DNA of 64,000 bases from Pyxicephalus adspersus (GCF_032062135.1 NC_092860.1:132016947-132080946), one strand, 5' to 3'; shown: positions 1-11,139, counted from the first letter of the stretch. The notes: a model not told the origin generated them from the sequence alone. Numbers and translations are program-made.

Positions 1-996
1 TTTAGCTGATTCAGCTTCAGGTAAATAGGATGCAGTATTTAGGAAAGTTAGTGATATGTAACTCTGGAATCTTGAAGAATATGTAAGTAAATTGTACAAT
101 GCAATCTATACAGCAACATGCTTCAGATCTCCTTTTGAGTTGGGGCTACCATACAAGAATTTTAACTACTATTGAGTTAATACTTAAAAAATGTAAACTT
201 TTGGTAAAGCTTAATGTTTACATCGGGGCAAACCCCAAAACTCACTCTGTAGGAGTGGCTGAATTTCTGTGGGTTCCCTCTATTCTGGTGGGGTACAAAC
301 ACACAAGTTCAGTTTGTCTCTTTAGATTAGATATTTTATTGAACAGTTCACTTGATTAGGAGAGAGGGTAAGGTTTCAGGACATAAATAATCTGAAGCTC
401 ACAATCTGGAGGGATTAGGGAGATTACAAACCAGGATGTAGGTTAAACCCCCAGGAATTTTCATTTTTTTAATTTAGTTATTAAGGTGCAATTTCTTGGT
501 TTTCATGAAGACCCAGACTTCAGCCTCATCTGTGCTTGGATAAGACAGCCCAAGGCATCAAAGCACTCAAAGTAACCAGTCTTCTAAACTGTAGCAATTG
601 AAGGGCTTCCCTTGTTCCTGGCAAGCTATTTCTCTCTTTCCAAGGCTTTATTACCGATGCACCGACTCATGCCTGTCCACCCATCTTCCTTAAATCCCAC
701 TTTTTAAGACCTGCCTCACTGGGTGCCAATCCCAAATCATGGGTAATTGGATAAACATTCCTCACTCATTATTGATCCCTTTCCCATCTACATGGAAACC
801 AACTAATCAGCAGGCTAGGAGATTTTGTACATAACCCTAATATCACCAGACTCAGCATCTACAAACTAGATTTTGTTAGAATTTTCAACTAAGGACAACC
901 CCCGTTAAAGGGTTTTTACATCTACATATGTATATAGGGAACCTGAGGTCAGGTTAGTGCTTAGCCAATACTGGACATTTTTGTGTAAATTTATTA
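1..996. other. Non-coding, no recognised feature
   Basis: AT-rich sequence with stops in all frames at short intervals. The longest open frame (99-359) has no recognisable motif. I see no repeat or gene here that I can name. Confidence 0.6.
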
Positions 997-1882
997 CACT
1001 GGGAACAATTTTGAAACAACTTTTTGTTGACTTTAATTTTTAAGCTTATTTACACTAAAATAGGTATACTGATTCTGAAAGTGCAGTTAGTTTTCTTCTA
1101 TCACATCAGGTTTTTCTCTACCGCCTTTATTAATGTGATTACTATAGCATGGATTTGTATAGGCTATTCATTTTACATGCAAGACAGTGTGAACATTAGA
1201 ACATTTTTAGAGCAAGCCTATTTGGCATATTTCAAAGTTAAACTTGGTAATCAAGATAAGTTTTGAGCCCCTCATAAGGTGTGCAAACAGTGTGTCGAGA
1301 GTTTACGGATGTGAACGAAGGGAACACGTGATTAGGATGCCATTTGGTGTACCTATGGTTTGGCGAGAGCCAGGAGATCATTTCAGTGACTGTTACTTTT
1401 GTATAGTGAAAACCTCAGGGTATAAAAAGAAAAATAAATATAACATGAAGTATCCTAGTCTACCATCAGCTATATGCCTAGTGTCTCATTCAGATGAAAT
1501 CCCAGTGCAACGATTCCACCAAGATTTGAAGGTCATTGAAGGACAGTATCAGGGTAGATGAGATGTACATATGATGGCTGACTTTTGTTGAAGCATCCCG
1601 TGGGATTGTCCTAACACTGAAAACTCCAGGAAAACTCTAAGTGTAAATTTGTACCTTAACCGCGTATCTGAAAAGAAAAGAAATTTAAATAAACAGTATA
1701 TTAAAGTTTTTATTTCATTATTTTTTCATTTGTATGTTTTTTGACATAAATGGAGGGTACCATGTATCGTAAAAACTGTATGTGATAGCAAAAAAACTGG
1801 GGTCATTTCGGGATTCACCACCCAAAAATTTGTAAAAAACATGTGTAAGATCTAACTCAACAAAAAAACGTGTTCCCCAGTG
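997..1882 (+). mobile_element. Family P DNA transposon copy 1, internally deleted, with TIRs and TSD
   Basis: The left end reads CACTGGGAACA. The right end, reverse-complemented, reads CACTGGGGAACA. Both continue into a T-run followed by TTGTTGASTT, with about 10 extra bases in the left copy. The element is flanked by a perfect 6-bp direct repeat TTATTA (991-996 and 1883-1888), which looks like a target-site duplication. Inside lies a decayed coding region (1276-1600) with the N-terminal and C-terminal ends of the same protein family as 7408-8785 and the middle missing. Ends and TSD are seen directly. The superfamily is unknown: CACTG ends with a 6-bp duplication do not match one family that I can name safely. 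Confidence 0.6.
1276..1600 (+). pseudogene. Family P protein, internally deleted and stop-containing
   Basis: The reading begins VCKQCVESLRM (1276-1311), followed in frame by TGA and then TKGTRD. One base off frame it continues MPFGVPMVWREPGDHFSDCY, then FC (from 1338), and proline-rich sequence ending about DEIPV (near 1505). It then jumps to RFHQDLKVIEGQYQGR, a stop, and DVHMMADFC, a stop. Against copy 2 this is a deletion of roughly 350 codons joining the start to the end of the protein. CxxC pairs (CKQC and CYFC) could bind one zinc ion. I recall this family as uncharacterised, high-copy proteins in arthropod, cnidarian and some fish genomes. No function is known to me. The copy cannot encode a working protein: it has at least three TGA codons and one frameshift. 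Confidence 0.65.
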
Positions 1883-2625
1883 TTATTAGAACAAAAACAG
1901 TTGATTTCGGTATCTGATTGGCTGGTATAGACAATTTTTTCACTCTCCTGCATACATAGTCCACTATTTTAATATTTATTTTATTATTGACATTAACTGC
2001 ACATTAAAGAAAGCATTGATTACTGTTGGGGGTGGGGGTGGGGGGCATTTTAAAAAGCATTCTGGAATCATTTTAATCAGCTTTAGTGATGAGCTGCAAA
2101 GTTCCTCCACCACGCATAGATTAATTGTCAGATTCATGTATATTTTTTGTGCATGTTATTGGTTAATTCTGTAAGGTCTGAACATATAACAGATCAATGA
2201 AATCGAGTAGTCTGAAGAGATTTTGAATAATACATAAATGAATGTTAACTATTCAGTATAGTACATGGCCAGATCAATTGAGACCTCTGAACAGAGGCTG
2301 AAGAAAGGGCTGACTGTGCGGTTATCTATACTAAAACTTATAATTAATCATCCGCTTCCACAGTTTGCATTAATCTAATGCAATGGTAGAAAATAAATTA
2401 CTGTCTGCTAAACATAGATTGCATCACTCATGTGATTTATGTAATCTTTATATATGAACTTCAACTCCTTCTCTATCACATGAATAAAATCTTTGGAGAA
2501 CCACAGGAATTGAATGTTACAGATTATTGTAGAAAGGATTTTGAATCTTGGACAGTACAGAATGCATTGGTTTATATTTAAAAGGCAACTTTATCCAATC
2601 ACATTATCCTCTATTCAATGACTCT
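1883..2625. other. Non-coding; short G-rich tract
   Basis: No gene seen. At 2028-2045 there are three runs of five to six G separated by single T. The rest is AT-rich sequence without recognised repeats. Confidence 0.55.
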
Positions 2626-3110
2626 ATCCAATGAAGTTACATACGAGATAGGGACTGTAGGTTTGTTCTTAAGTGGAATTTGTATGCAAGTCGAAACACA
2701 TTTATTATTTTAATAAATCCAATTAGAACAGATGTTTGCCTCAACATATTAGGCAGCTAAAAAATAAAAACAACTTCATGGAGCCTAGATATTCATTATC
2801 TTCTGGAGCAAGATGTGCTTTGATATGCAAAAAGAAACAGCTGCAGAGTTTGTCTTGGTCATTAAAGAGTAACAAGAGGCTGCAGAAGAGCTCACCCCCT
2901 AAGATCACCCACAACCTCAGCTGTGTTTAGCAAAAGATTTGTTCTGAGGTTTAACAAAAGATTTCTGAAGTCATGCAAACTGTCCCCCTTCCCACCATCA
3001 AGCCTCCGTCCTGTACATGAACGAGCACGGAAGCCCCGTTCGTATCTAGGAGTTGTCCGTATGTCGGATGTCCTTAGCTCGGGAACTACTTGTATTGCAT
3101 TTTGTATTAT
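2626..3110 (+). mobile_element. Family F MITE copy 1
   Basis: The left part (2632-2690, GTTACATACGAGATAGGGAC and on) is the reverse complement of the sequence at 27085-27155. The right part (2770-3110) matches 27600-27885, including GTTCGTATCTAGGAGT and the following TCCGTATGTC. The two sites together show a mobile repeat with inverted end regions. It has no coding capacity; the short open frames across it are chance. The superfamily was not determined. Confidence 0.55.
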
Positions 3111-5478
3111 CCTGGCATGAGATGAGCCATGGCTAACAACCTGTTCTATTACTGTATTTATGTTCCACTGTATCCCCTCTCATGCTTCTGGCTATATAGT
3201 GTAGCTTCCTAATTGTCTACTTTCAACTTTTCCTTTTCTTACCTATTGCAGAGTATGGAAGCACAAATTTGCCCTTTTACCTCCATATCAACCACAGCAG
3301 GTTTATATGAAGGGTTGGCAGAAGGAACCACAACATCTGGAAGCAGGAGAAAACCCCGACACATCCAAAACTGTTGGCTGGAGCTCATTAAGCAAAAGTC
3401 TCCATCATCAGCTGCTGAAATTATGGTAATTTCTCTTTTTCTTTCACAAAGTTATTATGCTCTAAATCTTCCAGTTAGTGACAAGGCCACTCAAAGCTTC
3501 TTATGTTAGAATTTGTAGTCAGCTATCATTTCAGCACAGTGAAGTTTTGGAAAACTTGATAATTGAAACTTGAGTGATTGAAGTGGAATGTCATTACATG
3601 AAGGAGTTGTGGTCACCAAGGCCAGATTTATGTTCTCTCCTAGATCAACTGTCTTGTACTATACCCCTCCTAATCTAGTTGACTGTCTAGCCTTAGGCAG
3701 ATGTTAGACAGACATCAGATAGAAATGAACTTTTGTGATCGTTTCAGTAACAAGAGAATGAATTAGTGCTGTACACAGAGCAATGGTGGATTAGGAAGTG
3801 GCCCCTCACTCACTTTTCTCTCTAGGAAAGTACAATGGTCATCCCTGCTCAGTCTTCTTCCACCAGGTTGGATTCATGAACAACGTCAGGGTACTACTGC
3901 AAAGGTTCAAAACTTTAACTCGAGTCACTTACGGCCATTCATCTTGGGCAACAACCATATAGCCATATTTAGTATATGGGTAATTTACCCAATCTGATTC
4001 TTTAAACATTGAACTGACAATTAGAAGGTCAACCTGTCTCCTACACCTACAATTCTGCACCTACATCAGTTCTAGTCTGTGAACTGAAGGCAAACAGCTT
4101 AACTTTCCACCACAAAATTACAAAAACCATTCTAAAGAGCAGCAATATGCCAGGTAAGGTATCATTATGGTAGCAATATTTCAATGGTAGGTCTTAATAT
4201 AGAAAATTGTAAGGTAAGGGAATGCATTGCTGCCAGTAGCATAATGTGTGCCAGTTGGTCCTATTTCCCCAGGATATGACCTATATTAGTGATAAAGAAA
4301 TCCTCCCACAGTGAGCTGGCAATAGTACCTTATTGACCGTAATGCTCATATACCATTATAAGCTTCCCATCTCAATCTGCAGCTGCAGTAACTTTCTAAA
4401 ACATGCAGTATTAAAAATATGTTTATTGATTTCAGAATAAATAAATAACTAGACTTTAGGATGGTTTCCATATTTGTTCAGAGTTTTACTTTAATATTAT
4501 TGCAATAGCTATCTTAATTTAAACTCAGGTGATGTATTAAGGAGTACTTTGTTACTGCCCTTGCTTTCACTTCATCAGTTTAGTGAATGTCGCCTGGGCT
4601 TTATACAAGTGAGAAAATGGTGATTTCTGGTTGGAGTCTGGATTATGTCCAGTAAGAAAAGAATGATGGATTACATAAAAGCCTAAATGTCTGTATCAAG
4701 CAGTGCAATATTTTTTTTATTAAAACTCAGTGTGCGGCTAATATTTCACATCTAATTGTGATACCTTTTGTCAGATTGGCCACTTATTTTCTCATATCTC
4801 TCAATCAATAAAGTGGTTAGTCACAGGGTAGAGAAATAAAGAGACCAGGCTAGTAAGGCGGAAGAACGCAAAAATTGTTAAGATCCTAAATTAAATTTAA
4901 AGGACACTTTTTGACAATTTGCAGTTATAACCAGAATTTGAAATGTGTTTTTGATAATCTGCCAAACTATATCAGAATTAGGATGGAATGGGACACTGTG
5001 TTTGCAACTTATTTCTGCAGCTAAGTATCTTTTATTATATCTAATTATTTTGTTTTTGCATTTTTACATCTATCTATACCTATATCATTAAATAAACCCT
5101 TTATTTTTACTGTTCAGTCTCTGTGTTATTTCTCTTTGCACACTTCGAATTTAACTCATCAATATTCAGATAAACCATTACAAATCATATCAGCAACATA
5201 ATACCTGGTAATGTATAACACATAGAATTGATGAAATAATAACAAGAGGGCTGCATAAAGTTTTACTTCAACTTGTGTACATATTCACTTGGGAGTTCTA
5301 TATATTCCTTATACAGTATATGCTTAAGTTGACAAAGGTAGTTGGCCAGAGGAAGACAAGGACTGCTCTAGCAATTACAGGAAGTCACCATTGTCACAAC
5401 TTTCAGGTTTTCTCAGGATGAAGACTTGAATTTACAGAGAGCGACCTTCTGATAAAATCCGGTCCAATAAAATACTAC
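3111..5478. other. Long non-coding stretch
   Basis: No open frame has recognisable protein content and I identified no repeat copy. AT-rich unique-looking sequence. Confidence 0.5.
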
Positions 5479-5621
5479 GGGGTTTATTTATAAAACAGTG
5501 AATCTGATATTCAGCAACGTTCCTTAGTGGAGGACCTTCCGAGTCTACCTAAATGGCAGTGATTAATTCTCCTCCAGGGAATGTTGCTGAATGTCAGATT
5601 CATTGCTTTATAAACAGACCC
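5479..5621. mobile_element. Family B foldback MITE, copy 1
   Basis: The two halves are inverted copies. The left starts GGGGTTTATTTATAAAACAG and carries GAATCTGATATTCAGCAACG. The right ends GAATGTCAGATTCATTGC, TTTATAAACAGACCC. Related copies lie at 13345-13483, 40314-40448 and, partly, 43192-43256. No protein is encoded. The foldback form suggests a non-autonomous DNA transposon. Confidence 0.75.
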
Positions 5622-6239
5622 AAATGATTCTCAGAAGGGAATACTAATAAAAGCAGACAAACCTGGGCACATTAACGTGCCTAGATTTTCACAGATTCAT
5701 TCCCATTCTCTCTCTTCTATGCAGTTATAAAGGTTAATGATGTCAGATGGAGAAGGCTAATGTTAACCTATGCTCATTATGATTTTTATACAAAATCCTC
5801 TTTTCCAGTTTAGTAAAATGCTTCAAATGTGGACTTGGATAATCAGCAGAACCAAGTGCATTAGCTCTACATGAAGGAACACAAAGTCATTAATGAAATA
5901 AGAGATTTTAATTTTTACAAGCAAATGTTTCAAATCAATTAGTGGTGGCAAGTGTTTCATTGCATATTTTCGGATTATCATTACCTGAACCTGAATTTCT
6001 TATTACTTAAATTAAATAAATTCTGGGTTAATATTTAAGAATTGTGGTTCAGTTGATCCAACATGCAAGCAAATGTGTTATATATTACTGCACAACAATG
6101 ATTTTGCTACTGGGAACAACACATGTGATTTACATGATATTGAGTGTGCTTGCCTATCACATACAGATTTTACGGTATAGGCGTGCTATAGCTGTCCAAT
6201 GTTCTGTAATTGGATATTGTATTTATACATAGGAACTGT
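5622..6239. other. Non-coding, no recognised feature
   Basis: AT-rich sequence without gene or repeat that I recognise. A weak look-alike of the family P terminus (CTACTGGGAACAACA near 6108) is not supported by a partner end. Confidence 0.45.
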
Positions 6240-7130
6240 CACAATGTTGCACGGCAGGATGGTAGACCCTCTGTGTCACCAGCTCAGTTGGTAGAGACGT
6301 GCACAGTCCAAGCAGCTACCCGGTCTTTACCAGAGCCTCTAGAGGTGAGGGTGTTGCGCTGCGGGCAACTGCCAGATTGTGGCCCCTGTGTACACAGAGG
6401 CAGGTGACTGCTGACAGGCAGGAACAAGACAGGGTACTTGAACGAGGAACAAAGAGTAGTCAGGCAAGCCAGAGGTCAGGGAAGGCTGTGATCAGGAGTA
6501 GTCAAGGTCAAGCCAGTAGTCAGGGCAGGCAGCGATCAGGAGTAGTCAAGGTCAAGCCGAGGTCGGTACACAGAAAATCAGGAACAAGAGAATCAACTAA
6601 CAGGAACCTGGAAGCAGAGCCAAAGGAACTTCTTGTTCAGGAAACTTTCTGTTGCCCTTTACTTCCTTTTAAGGGCAGATCATGTGATGAATGGAGCCAT
6701 GTGACCTGCTGCATCCTATCCTACCAACGGAGGGGGTCCTGGAGGCTAGAGGTTGGTGGTGCTCACATCTCCACCAGCAAGGGGAGCACGTCTGCAAAAC
6801 ACTCTAGTCCTCTGAGGTAGTGGAGCAGCTGTCTGGTAGTCACACGACCTTGACCAGGAAGTCAGCTGCGAGATAATGCCTTAGCAGAGCTGGTGCTGGC
6901 AGCAGGGGAGTGAGAGGTGGGTGGCACTGAATGTGGCACAGATCCCCTGGACCTGCAGGGATCTGTGACAGGAACATTATACCAGTTGCAGCTACCACTA
7001 TGCCTGCTGCCGCCTCAGCTGAATCACGTCCCCTGGTGCCATGCATGTTCCAGCAGCAGCTGGGCATGTCTGGGCAAGTCAGTGAACTGACGTCCGAAAT
7101 AGGTATATAAGGCAAGATGGACCAAGGGCT
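6240..7130 (+). repeat. GC-rich repeat region, possibly part of an LTR-type element
   Basis: Composition changes sharply to GC-rich at about 6240 and back at about 7130. It contains an imperfect tandem array: GATCAGGAGTAGTCAAGGTC plus AAGCC occurs at 6490-6514 and again at 6534-6558 (44-bp period), with more diverged AGTAGTCAGG units around them. Near the right edge is a TATA-like GTATATAAGG (about 7102-7111), preceded by TGTGACAGGAACATT (about 6967). This could be an LTR start and promoter, but I could not find a partner LTR. The open frames across the region read as low-complexity translation of the repeat, not a protein. Confidence 0.4.
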
Positions 7131-7407
7131 TGTCTCTAGTGCGAAACCATCCTATTTGATAGTACATCTAGGCCATAGTGAGTCTGTTTTGAGCTAAAGA
7201 TGAGTAGGTGCAGCAGTGTTAATAAACATTTGTGGCAAATATACCCCGTGTGATCAACATAAGAACCTAACCAAGGGGGTGAGATTTTCTTAGAAGTATT
7301 ACTTTGGATGTGAAATTGGAGATGAGGATAAAAGCTGGGCACCTCATATCTGCTGTCAGGTTTGTTACGTTGGCCTAACACAATAGTTGAATGGGAAAAG
7401 GAATAAA

Positions 7408-8785
7408 ATGCCTTTTGGTGTGCTTATGGTTTGGCGTGAGCCAAAAGACCATCACTCGGACTGCTAATTCTTTATGAGTGAAATTGTTGAGTTTTCAAAG
7501 AAGCCTAAGTTAAAAATCATCTATCCTGATTGTGAATCTTCTCTGAAGCCAGTGCCACATGATGCAGAGAATCCAGTGCCAATCCCTCCTACATCTGTTG
7601 TTACTGACAGTGACATGTCGGATGAGGAACAAGAGGATGATGTTGATGTTAATGAATGTTATGAACCCCAATTTGAAGGGGGTAAGCCACATTTTATAAG
7701 CCAATCAAATTTATATGAACTAGTAAGGGACCTGTCTTTGTCAAAAGAGAAGTCTGAACTGTTATCCTCCAGATTAAAGAGTGGAATTTGCTACAAAAAG
7801 CAATAACTTCACACTTTTGTAATCGTCACACAAAGTTTGCAGGTTATTACAAGCTGGAAAACGACATTTGCTTCTGTACTGACGTGAGTGGTCTGATGAT
7901 GGAGTTAGGTTGCGAATACATACCAGAGCAGTGGAGCTTTTTCATAGACTCGAGAAAAGCAAGTTTGAAAGCTGTATTGATGTATAAATGTAGCAATAAC
8001 TTTTGTTCCTCTTGCTCATGCCGAGGAAATGAAAGAGACATATGAATCCATGGAGGTCATTTTGAAATTGATTAACTATTCAGAATACAAGTGGAACGTT
8101 TGTGGTGACCTGAATGTGGTGGCACTCCTTCTTGTCCTGCAATAGGGATATACAAAACATATGTGCTTTCTGTGCCTGTGGAACAGTTATGATGACAGCA
8201 ACCATTACAAAGTCAAAGAATGGCCACCCAGACCTAAACACACTGTTGGCCAATACAACGTGAAGCATAAATCACTCATTGAACCACGGAAAGTTTACCT
8301 TCCACCACTTCATATTAAACTTGGATTAATGAAAAACTTTGTTGTTGCAATGGATCATGATGGGATGGGTCTTCAGTATCTGAAGGACAAGTTTGGAAAA
8401 GTTATAACAGATGCTAAACTGAAAGCAGCATTTTTGTTGGTCCCCAAATCTGCAATTTGATGCGTAATGCCACATTCAGAGACAAACTCAACCCACTTGA
8501 ACTTGCTGCTTGGGATTCATTTGTGCTAGTTGCACAAAACTTTCTGGGCAACCAGCAAACTGAAAACCATGCTGAACTTATAAACAACATGCTAACAGCA
8601 TACCATCAACTTGGCTGCCGAATGTCACCTAAAATTCATTTCCTACATTCCCATCTGGACTTCTTCCCACAATATTTGGGTGATCTGAATGATGAACAAG
8701 GGGAGAGGTTCCACCAGGACATTTCTGTTATGGAAACAAGATATCAAGGCCGGTGCAACCCCAACATGATGGGCGACTACTGATA
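7408..8785 (+). pseudogene. Family P protein, near full-length but broken
   Basis: The translation starts MPFGVLMVWREPKDHHSDC, then a stop, then runs to about 7803 with an acidic stretch (DMSDEEQEDDVDVNE, 7612-7656). The frame shifts near 7795 to a segment with CFCTDVSGLMMELG and FFIDSRKASLKAVL. It shifts again near 8005 to 8161-8457 (FLCLWNSYDDSNHYKVKEWP, LPPLHIKLGLMKNFV). It shifts once more at 8457 to the C-terminal part with FLHSHLDFFPQYLGDLNDEQ, then GERFHQDISVME and RYQGRCNPNMMGDY. At least three frameshifts and two stops make it a pseudogene. It is the same family as 1276-1600 and supplies the middle that copy lacks. I recall the SDEQGERFHQD-type motif from many uncharacterised invertebrate proteins. 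No catalytic triad or named domain is evident to me. Confidence 0.65.
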
Positions 8786-9651
8786 AGCCATCGTTATTTA
8801 TGTGATGGTTTTGTGATTTTTGTGTTCGGATTGTGCTAGTAATATCTACTGCTGTTGGAATCATCATGGAGGCTGCTTTATAGGCAAGACTGTTTCTTCA
8901 TAGTAGAAAACACCAAGCCAAGTTCAAATGGCCTTACTTTTTCCTTATAGGTACTTTTTCTCAGAGTATGACAAAGTCATTAAAATACAATCACAATATG
9001 TACCAACATTAAGGTACTGCATCCCAATAAAATTCAAAGTACCAGTTCCATATTGGTAAGGGAGTTTACAGTGGTACCTTTAGAATCCATTAACCAAAAT
9101 AGAACTGGCAAAGTCATTAAAGGCCACTCTTGACCCACTTACACTTACCTACTGCTCCACTTGTCCCATTTTCTCCATACTTACCTTGCAACTTACATAG
9201 GGTTCAAGATGTCAATTTCTCTCAGGAGAGGGCATCATTTACTGCATTATCATTATTCACTGCATTATAAAGGGGTCACAAGACACAAGGCTGCTTTACC
9301 ATAGTAAAGAACACCAAACCAGAGGAAAAAAAAGGTTTGACATTTTCCATAACTGGAACTTTATCAGTTTATGGCAAAGTCATTAAAGGTCACCATTGAC
9401 CAATTTACACTTACCTATCCCATTTTTCTATTGGTCCTCAACCTTAACCCAGTGTAAGCTTCATATCTATATTGAAGCTTACACAGTGTTGATGATGGAT
9501 GCCATTGTCTCCTTCACAAGACACGTGCCTTCATTGCATCATAAGGAGGTTACATACTGCCCACTACTTTGGGGATTATCAGTAAAGGGGGTCGGTGGAT
9601 GGGCTTTTAAGACACTAACCATACACAGAGCCACATTTTTAAAATAATAAT
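8786..9651 (+). repeat. Degenerate direct repeats
   Basis: The phrase GGCAAAGTCATTAAAGG with ACACTTACCTA downstream occurs at about 9109-9150 and 9373-9416, and a related GACAAAGTCATTAAA lies at about 8970. ACACCAAGCCA/ACACCAAACCA precede two of them (8910, 9310). This suggests two to three diverged tandem or segmental copies of a unit of about 250 bp immediately after the family P pseudogene. No coding content. Confidence 0.45.
9452..9484. repeat. Short perfect hairpin
   Basis: GTGTAAGCTTCA (9452-9463) and TGAAGCTTACAC (9473-9484) are perfect inverted arms of 12 bp around a 9-bp loop. Confidence 0.8.
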
Positions 9652-9920
9652 TCATTGGTGAACTTATTTTTTCACTTCAATACTTTGAAATAATAAAAAG
9701 GAGCACACTTACCGTACAATGAGAACCATGTTTATCTTTAAAGCTAAAACTTCCAGCAAATATAAATTTCACAAATGTCACCAATAAAAGCTCCAGAAAT
9801 TGATTAGGTAATAGTTTCTTTTGATTCCTAATACATAAGCAATCCATTTGGGGGGAGAAGCAGGATAGATGCTAGGGGGTGGAGGGAACAGAGTGAACAG
9901 GCAGATGACCATATCAGTAT

Positions 9921-10002
9921 CCAAGGTTTGCTGTATCACCCGGGTTCTTCCATGATAGTCTATCTTCTCCAGTCTTGGAGAACTTTAATGAATCAGTCCC
10001 AC
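9921..10002. mobile_element. Family A foldback MITE, right half only
   Basis: GGTTTGCTGTATCACCCGGG followed by TCTTCTCCAGTCTTGGAGA and ACTTTAATGAATCAG is the right arm seen intact at 39560-39672 and 52400-52480. The left arm is absent. Confidence 0.65.
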
Positions 10003-11139
10003 TGTCTCATCTGTAGATGTGTTGGTGGGAGGACACCATTATATCCAATCTACATCTGTAACAGTGAAAGAGCTGCCATGTACCTGGCAAGATTGTACAA
10101 GGGGGTTCCATTAATCTCAAGACAGGATGCATAGAAATGCAACATTTTGGCAGGGAATACAGCTTTTACAGCTTGGGGTATTCAGCTGTTTACCTGAAGT
10201 TCAGGTTTGAACATCAACATATTCATTGTTTTTCTAGACAGATCTTTTATTGAAAACGTAAAATGATATTCCTAATTTTACACTGCTCTCTGTAGAGCAA
10301 TGCACCGTAAAGTAAATTGCCGTCTATTACTATGTTTTAATAATTAAAGCAAATCCTTTCAGCGTCAACTGTTTCTGCATTTAGTTTTTCTAGCCTGCAA
10401 GGTGACATATTGAGCTGTATTACAAAAATAATTACCCTGATTGTTAATTAATCCAGTTTGGGTAGCTTAATGTGGCAGTGTTACCACTGTAATACGATAA
10501 AACTTTTATCAGTTTCATTATAGTTTCCTGTTGTTCTTTTTAGCTGGTTCGCTCTATACAGAAGCAAAGGGATCTGACTCAGGTGGAGGAATAAGACAAG
10601 CTTAATAGTTGGCAAGGGTAAAATGTTCTGATCTTGGGCAGACAGAATTATAATAAGCGGAATTCAATTTGCAAACTCCCAGGATGGCTTATACTGTACA
10701 TACTAGAAAAGTACAAAATGTAGACATGTGTGCCCTGTGACCTGCTAAGAACGCAGTGTATAATTACATCCAAAGCACGATAGGTCAATTTTCCTAAGAG
10801 AGGTGCTGAGAAAAATTTGTGAGCTGATTTTTGATTTTGGATTCTGCAATCGATCAGTTATTATATATACTCTGAATAAAGTAAAACAATACTATCATTA
10901 TATCATGTAAATGCTAATAATGCAATGATGAGTCCAGCTCAATGCTAAAGCTATAGACCCATCATCTTTTTAATATTTGAGAGTTTTTACCCCCCCTATT
11001 CTCATGGAGGTAATTTGCCTTTTAAATCTGAATGTTTTCCAACTTTTACTGAATCTATCTGTGTCACAGGTCCTGCATTAGTACTTACCAAACACAAATT
11101 GCCCGATCTAATGCTACACTTTTACCTACAGAAAAGCCC
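10003..11139. other. Non-coding; homeobox-like AT-rich patch
   Basis: No gene or repeat recognised. The part at about 10230-10560 is rich in TAATTA/TTAATTAA-type cores and lacks repeat signatures, so it could be a conserved non-coding element. That is a guess from texture only. Confidence 0.35.

Noticed and set aside
2028..2045. G-quadruplex
   Set aside because: Only three G runs are present. A four-tract structure with three-layer quartets cannot be formed from this tract alone.
6275..6300. tRNA-like AGCTCAGTTGGTAGAG word
   Set aside because: It matches a tRNA D-arm/A-box pattern, but no acceptor stem, anticodon arm or T arm follows.
6299..6820. 173-codon frame in the GC-rich region
   Set aside because: It translates the tandem AGTAGTCAGG-type repeat (S, Q, R, G-rich) with no domain and no conserved start.
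6100..9453. Possible full-length family P copy 2 from CTACTGGGAACA (about 6108) to ACCCAGTG (about 9446)
   Set aside because: The right end lacks the preceding TGTTCC, and no flanking duplication was found. The match is too short to claim.
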